Source of the DNA: Fragilaria crotonensis
Taxonomy: Eukaryota > Bacillariophyta > Fragilariophyceae > Fragilariales > Fragilariaceae
DNA length: 64,000 nucleotides
Direction of reading: 5' to 3'
Assembly: GCA_022925895.1 (NCBI GenBank)
Contig: JAKSYS010000012.1
Location: 215,549-279,548, forward strand
Numbering within the stretch: position 1 is the first letter of the stretch; each line of letters opens with the position of its first letter. The notes below the pieces were generated by a model. The model saw only the letters and a program-made list of their open reading frames with translations. It was not told the DNA's origin and did no database searches. Below, in pieces: positions 31,498 through 42,823 of this stretch. A program made the position numbers and the translations under genes.

Positions 31498-32945
31498 CCC
31501 TTCTGCTCTTTAGCAAGGTTACGGTGTCGTCGTGACGTCGTGAGATCAGATTGATGTTGGTGATGTTTAAATCGACCAAAAATGCTTTGAGGTTTGAGGT
31601 AGACACCGAGTTTCAGCTGTACTCGTCTAGAGTACCAACTGCCAGGTGGCACACTGATCCTGTTTCTGTGGCTGAGCGTCGTTCGAGGGTTCGGGTTTTT
31701 GAATCGTTGAGTACAGGGTACAAGGTACAAGTACTCCAGTACATTACAAGTACCTCTATACAGTATACAGACTACTACTGCCGGTAGTCTCTAGAGCAGT
31801 ACTGGAAACAGGTGCTCGGACTCTCGGACTAAATACTCTATGCATACTCTACTCTTGTAGACTCTAAGAGTACTCGAGTATGCATTATGCATATCCTACT
31901 ATATTATAAATTAATTGTGTGCGTGCGTTTGTGCGTGCGTGCGTCTGTTACGGAGTATGACCACTCTGGGGTACTGGATCAAATGAATACTGTCTGAATT
32001 TTTTCACTGTGCGCAATACGCAGTACAGTAAAAAGTAGTGGTACGGAGTACGACCAGGTTGGGGGTACTGTACGTCCAGTTTCCTGTAGTAGACACTCCG
32101 ATCAAATGTGAGGCATACCCACTAGTCCTACTATCCTACTATATTATAAATTAATTGTGTGCGTGTGTGCGTGCGTGCGTGCGTGCGTCTGTTACGGAGT
32201 ATGACCACTCTGGGGTACTGGATCAAATGTTGCACTGTTACGTGGATTACATGTACTACAGGTCTACAGTACATAAACGGACGGTAATTTATGTTGAAAC
32301 GACAGTGTGTTACGTTACTGAACTACAATACTGTACGAATTCAAAGTTACTGGATGGAATACTCATTGAATTTGCTGTGAACAGGTTGCTTGACAAATGC
32401 TACTGTAAAATATACCGTGCGATGAACTGCAATACTGGGGCATGATAAGTACCAGGTACCTGGTACTGTACTTCATGAAGTTTCCTACGTTGGTACCATG
32501 GTACTGCATACTGTAGGGGAAAAAAGTAGTGGTACGGAGTACGACCAGGTTGGGGGTACTGTACGTCCAGTTTCCTGTAGTAGACACTCCGATCAAATGT
32601 GAGGCACCCACTAGTATATTATAAATTGTGTGCGTGTGTGCGTGCGTGCGTGCGTCTGTTACGGAGTATGACCACTCTGGGGTACTGGATCAAATGAATA
32701 CTGTCTCATACTCGGAGTATATGTCATACATGCATACTGGAGTACTCCGTAAGCGATGTCGGTACATAAGATTTGCATGTACGTAGTTGCGTCAGTGCGT
32801 GCGTCTGTTACGGAGTATGACCACTCTGGGGTACTGCACTACTTGCGTATAGTACTGAACTGTACAAACAGTACACACAACCGTGCACAAACCATACCGT
32901 ACACGTATTCCAAAAGTCCGACCAATTGGGAGGTACCCACTAGTA
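31498..32945. repeat. Paralogous repeat block, copy 2
   Basis: Second copy of the 24118-25824 block. It lacks the 781-bp MITE and so provides the empty site. It carries three successive G-element units (about 31890-32133, 32134-32609, 32610-32945), each bounded by a TATTATAAATTAATTGTG-type start and an ACCCACTAGT end. Confidence 0.82.
32134..32609 (+). mobile_element. Element G, copy 4, near-complete inverse of copy 1
   Basis: Starts CCTACTATATTATAAATTAA and ends with GATCAAATGTGAGGCACCCACTAG. The interior matches the 7.1-kb copy in reverse complement, including TTACGTGGATTACATGTACT and CAATACTGTACGAATTCAAA. Its immediate neighbours on both sides are further units of the same family, so it sits in a tandem cluster. 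Confidence 0.7.
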
Positions 32946-33169
32946 GTCGCATATATATTTAGCACTGTGGCATGCCAGCCGACGGAGTAGGAAAAGCGAA
33001 ACAATTATTTCCGGAAGTCGCTGTCGAACGTTGTCTCCTCAATTTGGACCATTGACTGTGAATGGATATTTGCAATCGACAGATGTAAACCAAAGTCGAT
33101 CTTTTTCATTGTGAACGACACAGACACATCGAGAACGGTTCAACTTGCACCGTTACCTGGTACCGTCCG

Positions 33170-33985
33170 ATGGCACCATCCTTGACAATAACCTTACTGT
33201 GCAAAGGACGGGGAGCGGATGCCAAATCGTACAAACCAGACAGAGATGATTCACAATGGTGGAATCGAAGAGATGCACTAGTACGATGCGTCACATCGGC
33301 TTTGCTTTCGTCTGGAACCAATTGCAACAGTGTTCACATCACCCTCATTCTTATCTTTGATGAAGACTGGAGTCGTTTTGAGATGACATACAGTGGTGAT
33401 TCAGAAATCGTCCCAACAGAACGAGCTGTGGTGACGTTATGGAAAGCATCTGCTTCCAAACCGAACCAGGTCGTTGAACACGATGGTCTGTGTTGTCAAC
33501 TCATCCCATATCATATTCCAGGTGATAACGTGGCGTTCGAAAACAAGCGACAAGTATTGGAACATGTTCAGAAGTATTGCACCATTGACTTCCTTCGACA
33601 ACAAGGGCTGAATGCCTCTGCTGCCGTCCTTTTGCGCAAGACAAACATGAACAAGCTGCTACAAGTATGGCAGCTATGGAAGACGCAAACTCAGGCACAG
33701 ACACAAGCACGCAGCAAATGTCCTCCTCTCGAATCAATCTTCGTCTCTGTGTTGCAGCCGAAGGATCGCCCGATGATTGCAGGTATCTTGCACGAATCCT
33801 CCTTCTCAGAACTCCCTTGTTTTTCTCGCGATTCTGTGCAAACAGGGACTTCAGCGCCGCCACCGAACTTGCAGATATGCTTATTTCTTGGTGCAGTGCG
33901 AGATATGCATCCGCAAGAGAATGATCTATTGCGTATGTGTTGTACTTCTCGATGCATTCCACTTGTGCACGTTCGATTAGGTTGA
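33170..33985 (+). CDS. TrmY-like (SPOUT) protein, possibly truncated by the adjacent Copia element
   Basis: A 271-aa ORF with ATG at 33170. Residues about 30-95 read WWNRRDALVRCVTSALL, then an alternating hydrophobic strand VHITLILIF and TERAVVTLWKASAS. The order and spacing recall archaeal TrmY (pseudouridine-54 N1-methyltransferase, SPOUT fold), which has a similar RxDxLxRCVxSAL helix and a downstream ERxxAxLxRKAL-like helix. The second half (KTNMNKLLQVWQLWKTQ...) has no match I know. The stop at 33985 lies directly against the start of Copia Gag similarity, so the native C-terminus may have been lost. The antisense strand of 33680-33985 is also open and protein-like, which leaves the 3' third uncertain. 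Confidence 0.4.
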   Translation: MAPSLTITLLCKGRGADAKSYKPDRDDSQWWNRRDALVRCVTSALLSSGTNCNSVHITLILIFDEDWSRFEMTYSGDSEIVPTERAVVTLWKASASKPNQVVEHDGLCCQLIPYHIPGDNVAFENKRQVLEHVQKYCTIDFLRQQGLNASAAVLLRKTNMNKLLQVWQLWKTQTQAQTQARSKCPPLESIFVSVLQPKDRPMIAGILHESSFSELPCFSRDSVQTGTSAPPPNLQICLFLGAVRDMHPQENDLLRMCCTSRCIPLVHVRLG

Positions 33986-35339
33986 GGCTTTGAAGAGCCG
34001 CAGTGACACCATCGAGTACCACGGAGGTACACTTGTACTCAACCCGAAGTTGGCTCCAGAAACAAAAGAAGACGGTTCCAGGTACACCGAGGAGGAGCGT
34101 ATGAAGATCGCGCGCGACTGTACTCTCGCAGCTGCCCTCATTCGTGGCTCCGACCCAACCAGATATGGAACTCTGGTTGCGGACCTCTCCAACCAGTACA
34201 GCAAAGGAAAGGATGAGTACCCGAGAGACCTCGCATCGGCATACAGTTTGCTCGTGAATTACCGCACCCCAACGAATGCGGCCCGCGGTAGGACCCACAA
34301 CAATGGAAACACAAGCGAGACGACCACAAACGCTGGTGCTCCCCAGGCTACCTCCGGCGGCTCCGAGGGCAGCGCCATGACCTTCGCGCAACGCACTACT
34401 GTCACCCCAGGGACAAACGGGATCACGCACGACGGCGTTACCTGCTACCGGTGCAACGAAACAGGACATTATGCTTCCGACTGCCCCACCGACACCAACT
34501 CCACCGCGTCTGCTGGCACCACGCTTGTTCAGTACGGTTTCACGCTTGCTCAGGGCGTGTCAGGGATTGACCCCTCGTGGATTTTGCTGGACTCACAGTC
34601 CACAATCTCTGTATTTCGCAACGCCGACATGTTAACGAACATCAGGCCAAGCGAACATGTTCTTCGCGCCGTTACAAACGGCGGCCACCAAGACTCGACC
34701 CTCGTGGGCGATTTCCCTAACCTCGGCAAGGTTTGGTTTAACCCTCAGTCCATCGCAAACATTCTCTCTCTCGCGGAAGTTCGCAAAGTTTGTCGCGTCA
34801 CGATGGACACCGCCACGGAACCTGCCATGATCGTTCACCGCCTCGATGGATCTGCGATGAAATTCCTCGAACATGTATGTGGTTTGTATGTCTATGTTCC
34901 CCTTTCTAATGCTAGTAGCCACTGCGTTACAGCTTATAACATGGTGACCACAGTCGCCAACCAGAAGAAGCTTTTTAGCCGACGCGATGTCGCAAATGCC
35001 GACACGGCACGCGCCCTGTACCGCATGATCGGGCGACCCAGTGAAGCTGCTTTCAACGCATCCTTGCCGGAGGTTTTATTCGCAACTGTCCCGTCACGCC
35101 ATTGGATGCGCAACGCGCTCTTGTCATTTATGGTCCCGACATCGCCACGCTCAAAGGAAGACCACGCGTGCCGGCGCCGCCACGCACACTCCTGTGCTCG
35201 AATCTGTTCCATTGCCCTCCGGTGCTCGACCACCACCGCGACGTCATCCTCTGCGTTGATTTTTCTTTGTCCAAGGCCACCCTTTCTTCCACACCATCTC
35301 GCGCAACATCCAGTTTCGCACCGTCAGCTCCGTACCTGA
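33969..35339 (+). pseudogene. Copia Gag-protease and start of integrase
   Basis: The open frame holds the C-terminal part of Gag (YTEEERMKIARDCTLAAALI, SAYSLLVNYRTP), a CCHC zinc knuckle (CYRCNETGHYASDC) at about 34443-34484 that binds RNA, and the aspartic protease site as SWILLDSQSTISVF. Integrase begins after this, but its similarity leaves the frame near 35100 (RALVIYGPDIATLKG lies in another frame) and again near 35155 and 35265. The first ATG in frame is at 34101, inside the domain, so the true N-terminus is missing. Confidence 0.7.
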
Positions 35340-38300
35340 CCGCACCCACTCTACAATGGTGAAGGAAGTTCAGACCGTTATTCGCCTATACGCCGCACGC
35401 GGTTTCAACGTATGCGCCCTCCACGTCGACCATGAGTTCGCCTGCATTCGCGACGCCGTCTTCCCGATTCACCTTGACGTCGTCGCCCTGACAGTCACGT
35501 TGGCGAAATTGAGCGTTCCGTCCGCACCGTCAAAGAGCGCCTCCGCTCCACCGTCCATGGCCTCCCTTTTAAACGTTTGCCCAAGCTCATGGTCGTCCAC
35601 ATGGTCGCCGACGCTGTCCGTTGCCTTAACATGTTCCCCGCCGACAACGGTGTCTCTCCTTTCCTCAGCCCTCTTTCCATCGTGACCGGTGTTCCGCCGC
35701 CCGACTACGCGTGCCTTCGCCTCGAGTTTGGCACCTACGTTCAGCTTTTCCAGGACCATTCCCCGTCCAACACCATTGCTGCCCGCACCCTCGGCGCCAT
35801 TGCCCTCACTCCAACTGGCAACGCGCACGGCGACTACCACTTCTTGTCGCTCGCGTCCGGTTGTCGCGTCTCCAGGCACCGCTGGACTGCCCTCCCGATG
35901 ACCGACATCGCCATCGCTCGCGTCGAGGCCCTCGCTCTTCACGAGAAGCAGCCCCTCATTCAGGAGGACGGCCTCGTCGTTGAATGGCGCCCAAACCAGC
36001 CCGTTGACATTGACGAATACGACCGCGACTACGTTCCCCCCCTCCGCGCCGATGTCGATGATCCCCTCCTCGCCGCCGATTACCCCCCCGTTGACCCGAC
36101 CGAATTGGCCGACCTTCGCGCCGACGCTGCTCCTCTCGACGATGCCCCTTTTCCCGCCGTCGCGCTCGAGGACCAAGGAGCGCACCTACCACAGCCCGAC
36201 GCGAACGCCCACATTGAGAACGAACCCACCGAGGATAATGATTCATCTGTTTTTGACGAGGAAGACGAGGAAGACGTCGACGACGAGCACACCTACGATG
36301 ACGTCACAGACGACTACACAGCACAAGGAGACTACGAAGGCTACGAGCAGGACCACGACGGACCACATGCCGACGCAGACGCAGATTTTAACCACAATGA
36401 TGCCACACTACTGGGAAGAAGCGAAGATGAAGCACCCGACGGGACCCTCCAAGATGATACAAACGCTGCAGAGCAAGGAGCGAACACAACCACCGGCACG
36501 GACCAAGGAGCGGTTTTGCAAGCCAGGTACAACCTCCGGAATCGGATTGACACGACTGCCAGGCGATTCAGGACTGCCATGGACGAACCTTTCAACAACA
36601 AGTCGTACTTCCCGCCAACCCAACTTTTACAGGCTGGCGGCGACATTTTCCGCTACATCATGGACATGTGCGCGACTGACCCTGCGTTCGCCTATACCAT
36701 GACGCAGATGTCTGCTAATGCAGGGATCAAAAAGCACGGAAGAAAGGCGATGGAGGCTTTAATGGCCGAATTCGCTCAACTCGAAGACCTAACCGCCTAC
36801 GAGCCGCTTGACCCCACAAAGCTGACCAGGGCTCAAAAGAAATCGGCCCTCAGAGCCATAAATCTCATCAAGGAGAAACGGTGCGGAAAGCTCAAAGGAC
36901 GGACTGTTGCAGATGGACGAGCACAGAGAACTTTGTACGATAAGTCTGAGACTGCATCCCCAACTGTGGGTACGGACTCGCTCATGATATCGATTGCTTG
37001 CGACGCTCAGGAACGCCGCGACGTTGGCACCGCCGATATCGCCGGTGCCTATCTTAAAGCGTACATGAAGGACTTCGTCATCATGAAGTTCACGGGTGCA
37101 TCCGTTGACATACTATGCGAAATGAACCCCAAATACACCGCTTTCGTGACTGTCGAGAATGGCGCGAAAGTCATATACGTTCGCTTGATCAAAGCCCTTT
37201 ATGGATGCGTCCAGTCGGCTCTATTGTGGTATGAAATGTTTCACTCCTACCTCGAGGAAATAGGTTTCGAACTCAACCCGTATGACCCGTGCGTTGCAAA
37301 CAAGGTTATAAACGGTAAGCAATGCACGGTTGCGTGGTATGTCGACGACATGAAAATTTCGCACGTCGACCCAAATGTTGTTACCCAAGTTATCGAACAG
37401 ATTGAGGATCGGTTCGGGAAGATGACCGTCACCAGAGGCAAAGAGCACACGTTCCTCGGGATGAAGATTGTGTACAAGGAGAATGGAACCGCAGAAATTA
37501 CCATGCGGGATTACCTGGAAGAAGCCATCGTGGATTCCAGATTGCATATATCCAGAACTGCCGCAACACCAGCCAGAAGGGACCTATTTGAGACCGACGC
37601 CACCGCGCTACCCCTTGCGAAGAGGGAAGCCGAGATTTTCCACAGCGTGACAGCCAAGCTCCTGTATGTGTCCATACGCGCACGCATGGATATACTCCTA
37701 CCTGTCATTTTCTTATGTACACGAGTTTCCAAATGCACGGCACAGGATCAGGCGAAGCTGAAACGAGTCTTGGAGTACTTAAAGGGTACTCTACACTATA
37801 AGTATACGATCGGTTCGGATGACATGGGAAAAATCAGAACATGGGTGGACGCATCATACGCAGTCCACCCCGATATGAAGAGCCACACCGGCGGTTTACT
37901 GTCTTTCGGTACTGGCGGCCTAGTGTGTAAGTCAGCCAAACAGAAATTGAACACCAAGAGTTCCACCGAGGCAGAGTTAGTCGGAGCTAGCGATTACCTT
38001 CCAAACTTGATGTGGGTACAGAATTTCCTGAAGGGTCAAGGATACGAAGTAAAGGAGAGCACGCTGCAACAGGACAACGAAAGCGCTATCAAGTTGGAGA
38101 AGAACGGGCGAATGTCGGCTGGGCAAAAATCCAGGCACATCGACATCAGATATTTTTGGATTAAGGATCGAGTGCAGTCGAACGGCGTGACCATCCAACA
38201 CTGTCCCACCCTCGAGATGCTAGCGGATTTTTTTACCAAGCCTTTGCAGGGCAATTTGTTTCGTCGTTTCCGCGACGTTATACTAGGATACAGACACATT

Positions 38301-38567
38301 GACACCCTCCGGCGCGACCCCGCCGTGCCGGTCGAGGAGCGTGTTGGAAAAAGACAACCGAATACGCGCGACATCACACCTCCGGGTGCAGAGGAACTGA
38401 ATGAAGGAGAAGTAAGAGGTAAGAAGAGTGCTATACATGAACGTACGTGGGCCGACGTAGTCAGAGGGCCCGTGCGTGGAAAAGAACGAAAGGCACTACT
38501 ACTAGACGAAGAGAATAAAAAAGGATTTGTTGCGAGCGCACTTTCTCGCAACAATTCCGTTAGTTAG
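35340..38567 (+). CDS. Copia integrase (part), reverse transcriptase and RNase H
   Basis: Integrase core similarity (VCALHVDHEF) lies in one frame up to about 35490. It then continues (SVRTVKERLRSTVHGL) in the long frame that runs to 38567 without interruption. That frame contains an acidic linker rich in Asp and Ala, the reverse transcriptase with TADIAGAYLKAYM, LIKALYGCVQSALLWY and the catalytic YVDD (AWYVDDMKIS). RNase H follows, with WVDASYAVHPDMKSHTGG, KSSTEAELVGASDYL and SRHIDIRYFWI, and then the usual ADFFTKPLQG motif. All key polymerase residues are present. Confidence 0.85.
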
Positions 38568-39198
38568 GTTCGAAGTTTGATTGACTTCCGACTACTATCA
38601 ACACTATCTATATCGTTCAGGAAGAAACAATAACGGGTTGAAGGCTCTATTATATTGTGGACGGAATAGCTAGCTGCAACACGTACTACTCCGAGTCTCC
38701 GAGTACTCTACCGGTAGTACTTGTAGTAGGTACTCGGAGTGCAACACAGGTGCCACATCTGTACAGTGTACAGTACGACATTTAGCGCGACCTTTGACCT
38801 ACTCGCATGCAAACTTTTTCTCAGGATCCATGCCATCTTCCGTTGGAATTTGGAATGCTGGTGTGGAAGTACGAAACGTCTTGCCTCAGAGGCATACGTC
38901 ACGTCTCTTCCATCTTGTTTTTCCCGTTTCATTCCTGTTTTCAAACCGATTTCCAAGTTGTGCAAATGTGTCAGTTTGGCGCTTTGCACTTCTAGTTTCA
39001 TCTCACAATAAATCAATAGTACAAACATGCAAAGCCCTTTCACTGAACTCGATCGAACAACCGATCACTACATCGCCAATAGTCATGATCGACCATGTAC
39101 AATAATCCTACCGCTGCCATAGCATCTGCGTTTCATACATACATCAACCAGCGCTACCATTCACACTTCGGATATCCTAACTGCCCTTACTAAGACGT
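38568..39198. other. Flank between Copia and LRR remnant
   Basis: No ORF or LTR-like sequence recognised. A GTAC-word patch lies at 38685-38740 (CCGAGTACTCTACCGGTAGT). Confidence 0.35.
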
Positions 39199-39699
39199 TT
39201 CACGACTAAGCTACAGTCTATCGCAGGATACGCAGTTTCACAGCTGGAGAAGCTGGTTTACTTGTATATGCGACGTAACAGCATGTAGTTCAATTTGAAC
39301 TTCATCAAATATGGAAAGCTGAAGAAGTTATTCACGATGTGGTTGGATGCCAACAAGTTGACTGTTACGATACCTACTCAGATTGGTGAACTCACCGCGC
39401 TTGCCTCCCTCTCTCTCACAAACGGAACCATGCGAGGCCGAATTCCGACAGAAATGGGCTTGCTGTCGGACCTCCGTCGTGTCTGGCTGTACAATAATAC
39501 CCTGCAGGGCCAAATCCCGCTTTTCATTCAAAATTTGTCAAGGTTGGAAGTCTTCGAAGTCCATGACAATGACTTGAGCGGTTTCATGCCAACGGTAGTC
39601 TGTTCCACAGTCAAGGCACAGCGCTATCGACTCAGGTCTTTAACGGCTGATTGTTCTGAAGTCAGCTGCAGCAACTGCTGTACGTTCTGTCCTAATTAA
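39199..39699 (+). pseudogene. Leucine-rich repeat protein fragment
   Basis: In one frame the sequence reads LEKLVYLYMRRNSM, an in-frame TAG at 39286-39288, then FNLNFIKYGKLKKLFTMWLD and three further LRR units (TIPTQIGELTALASLSLTNG, RIPTEMGLLSDLRRVWLYNN, QIPLFIQNLSRLEVFEVHDN). The Cys-rich cap CSEVSCSNCCTFCPN follows. That cap is typical of the extracellular LRR domains that are abundant in diatoms. There is no signal peptide, and the segment after the stop has no ATG start (its first possible start is a TTG). It is therefore a 5'-truncated, stop-bearing relic next to the Copia element. Confidence 0.75.
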
Positions 39700-42030
39700 G
39701 GCTGATCCTTAGAGCATCCCCACTCCCCTCCCATCACGCTTTTTCAAAATTGGACTTACAACGTGACGAAATTGTCCAAAAGTTAAAGCGTTGTTGGTCA
39801 CACTATTCGTATGATTCTTGTACTCCGAGTACTCCAGTACACTAAATATTAGTTGTATGCCTGGCATGCGATACCTCTATTCCAAGCTGAAAAATGAGAT
39901 TTCGGTCTGTGATCTTCAGCACGACGACTTGTATGTTCAAAGAAGTACGATGCTACCAGCAATATTGGATTGTCGATACACCAGAAGTTGGTGCTCAGCA
40001 GCCGGTGTCTGATGACCTCTGGCTGGTGTTTAATGCATGGAAAACCATGATGATGATGACACATCATTAAGGATGGGAGCATCCACTATGTGTCTTCCAT
40101 CAATGAAGCAATTTATAGATACAGGCAAGGATTTGAAGCAGACACACTCCGACATACCAACAATTTTATGGGCTTATTTGCTCCTTGATGAGGAGAAGAA
40201 TGCTGAATTCCTGGATTGCATTGGTAGTATCATATTAGTCTGTATTCATTGGGAATTGAAAAACTGGCCTTCCTTGTTGAAGGGCATGTTCCAAGGAAAG
40301 CGTGGCTGGTGGACATCTCACTGTTATACTGGAGGCCCTTTGCTGACAGCCAATACCTGCTGTTTCTGGCACTTCAGGTTTGTTTCCCCAGGTTAATGGA
40401 ACCAAATCAATATATTTGACCATTTTCTAATGCTGTGAAAGAAAAATGCCACGGTTTGCATACGTCCTACTACACGGCCAGTCAATGGAAACCATTACCG
40501 CTACTCCTCCTAGTTGCAGCGTGACAACAGCAGAATATGCTCAACTTACCATGCCTGCTTTGTGACACCTTTACAGAAACCTACCACAAGAACAATGAGA
40601 AAGGACATCAAGGGGGGGCTTCAGTATTCTATAGGACCACTTGTCATTTGTCAAACAGAGATGATGCAATGTAGGCGGTGATCAAGACATGTGCAATTTT
40701 GCACAACTTCTTGGTCATCGACTTTGAGCAAGTGAAAACAGTTATCCAGCGTACTGTCCTGTATACATTCTTGCTTGCATGGATTTCATTGCTTTCATTT
40801 ACAATAATCCCACTAATGGAGTGTCTAGTTGCCATAGATATTATTAGGACAATGATTGATCCAAATTTGGTGCACAATTGTCTGCAGCACAAAAAGATGG
40901 TTGAAATGTGGGATAGGTGGAACACAATGAATAATGAAGAGTGTGGCAACAAAATGATTCTACTAACAGATTGGACCATTTGGTAGAAATGTAATGCTTA
41001 CATTATTAACCTGCTGATAAGGGTATGTCCAGGAATGTTATGTTGGTACTGATCCCTAGGTCAAAATCAGGTTGCCAGTCAGCAGGGTCTAAAGAATTGC
41101 CCTAGCTACGCGCGAAGTAATCAGTTTTGTTAAAGTAATTTGTAGCTAGTTTTAAGGGGGTAATAGTTGTAGATTACAAAAAGTTATGAGACAAGTTTCT
41201 AAAAGGCTAGAGAGCAGTCCCATCCCCGATGGGATTGAACTGTTCTCTTTTGCTTGTCTAGGAGACTCACTGAGTCTCCAGGAGTTGTTGTCAACCAGTT
41301 CTCATTCTACTACTGTTGTATGGTTGTACTGTTGTACAGGATCAGTGTAAGGCAAGCAAGTGGCAATCAAGCAGGCAACATTCAATGCCAAAGTACAAAT
41401 TAGTTTGCATGTCAATGTGACAGTGGTTTGGGCCTCATACTAAGATGGGGTCCACTATTTAAGTAGCAAAAACGTTTTGGGTTTTAAACCCTAAACCACT
41501 CCTTCCTAACCCTGCTTCATATCATTCTCCTGGCTTTCAGGATGTAGGTCTTGTAAGTGAGATACAAACAATCAATGCCACAAGCAACAGAACATTTTCA
41601 ACAAGGTTGATGCAGAATGTGTACTATTCTTTATGATTGCTACTTTGTGGTGAAAGCAGCATGCTGCTCCCTTTGCACAGCTGCTGCCTTCTGGAGCTTG
41701 TTGGCCAAGCAGGTTCCACCCTCCTTGTCACCAGTGGGCAGCTTGCATGTTGGCTGCAGTTCTTGGCCAGATAGGTTGTGGATTGTTACACTTTTCATGG
41801 ACCTCGTGCCTGACTTCGTTGTCACCAAATCCTTTATGAGCAAATTTAGAAAAGGCTATTGCTCATCCTCGCATAGAGAAATGAGGTAACAGGAAAAGAT
41901 GGACTTTGCAGTCACGGGTTCATCTTTCCTGCAAGACAAAGGAGTAAATTATATTGTTTATTAAAGGTACAGCCCCCTGGCAACTGACGAATGTTTGGAG
42001 ATCATAACTAAGAAAAAGACAACAGTGGAG
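39700..42030. other. Decayed mobile DNA, with a possible transposase relic
   Basis: No intact gene. At 40678-40986 (+) an ORF starts with IKTCAILHNFLVID, which resembles the conserved C-terminal helix of DDE_Tnp_4/Harbinger transposases; the rest lacks recognisable motifs. Other ORFs in this interval have no domain support. The sequence composition suggests old transposon remains. Confidence 0.35.
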
Positions 42031-42823
42031 GGATCCTAAAAACACAAATCACATTTTACATGTGCAACTTGACACGCGTAATTTACATGTGTGAAATACT
42101 ACGTGTACATCAAAACAAATTTGTGAAATGTGAAATGTGTATTTGTGTTTATGTTGAGGCCATCCTAAAAAAACCGACACAAAGTGAATTTTGTATTCCG
42201 TTTCGTTTGGGGTACACTCTTCGGTCTTGACTAAAGATCGAGGGCGGTGATAACCCGATAATTAGTTCTTATATATGTATTCCGTTTCGTACTACTATGT
42301 TGAGATTACCTCCAACTTGTCACCATGATGTCGCGACGTTTCATCTTCTTGTTCCTCATCGATCGGCATGCCATCCCATTGTAACCCTCCGACAGGAAGG
42401 AACCTCTCAATGGAATCCAAGAGGAAATGAGCTTCCTGTGAAGTGAAACCAGGTCCTCGTCTCGGTGGCATCGTTGGAAGGCTCAGAATCGAGGGAAGTA
42501 CATACGAGCAAATGGACTCACAGGAAAACAACAAGCGGCGGGAATTCGGCTGCACAAAATGTGTTGAGTGCATCTCTGGTATGATTTCAGCTGTAGAATG
42601 CCTGTCGATTTGAGGTGCACATTTTGTGTTTGTCGCAAAAAATGTATTCCCGGCCTTCGAGGTCAAACAAATTTGTGTATTTGTGTCAAGATTTTTAGGG
42701 ACTTTTAGGGATCATAACCCAATTTTATAAATTGGTAACACATTTATGGCGCGCAACCGTTATCCAACTGACGAGAATTTGTGTAATTGTCAGTTGAGAA
42801 ATGTGATTTGTGTTTTATGGATT
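42031..42823. mobile_element. Nested MITE-like element with inverted termini
   Basis: The left end GGATCCTAAAAACACAAATC and the right end, read in reverse complement, CAATCCATAAAACACAAATC form an imperfect inverted pair of about 25 bp. A second inverted pair of similar type lies inside (about 42160 TCCTAAAAAAACCGACACAA and 42706 in reverse TCCCTAAAAATCTTGACACA). This looks like one element within a relative. A clean target duplication could not be fixed. The interior holds the SANT-like fragment at 42295-42471. Confidence 0.5.
42295..42471 (-). pseudogene. SANT/Myb-like DNA-binding fragment of a transposon ORF
   Basis: From an ATG at 42471 the frame reads MPPRRGPGFTSQEAHFLLDS followed by IERFLPVGGLQWDGM, the first helix region of the SANT/Myb-like domains found in transposon accessory proteins, and then ends in an acidic tail at 42295. 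It is far too short for a complete protein. It is most likely an exon or relic carried by the nested element around it. Confidence 0.5.

Larger units (their letters stand above)
33969..38567 (+). mobile_element. Ty1/Copia retrotransposon, 5'-truncated, no LTR recognised
   Basis: Internal Copia region in the order Gag, protease, integrase, reverse transcriptase, RNase H, the Ty1/Copia order. The Gag part begins mid-domain at 33969-34000 with no ATG, and I find no pair of long terminal repeats at 33.5-34.0 or 38.57-39.2 kb. Integrase is broken by several frame changes, all explained by one missing base each. The pol part is long and open. It is probably a 5'-truncated or LTR-less copy belonging to the diatom-type (CoDi) Copia lineages; the lineage assignment needs a phylogeny. 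Confidence 0.8.

Noticed and set aside
33501-34469. A 322-aa minus-strand ORF
   Set aside because: Its first half is the antisense of Copia Gag and zinc knuckle. The remainder (33680-33985) is protein-like but unsupported, so it was only mentioned as an ambiguity.
35469-36185. A 238-aa minus-strand Gly/Val-rich ORF
   Set aside because: Antisense of the Copia integrase-linker region, caused by high GC and C-ending codons on the coding strand.
38568-39198. 3' LTR of the Copia element
   Set aside because: No sequence here recurs upstream of Gag, and no TG...CA-bounded repeat pair could be found.
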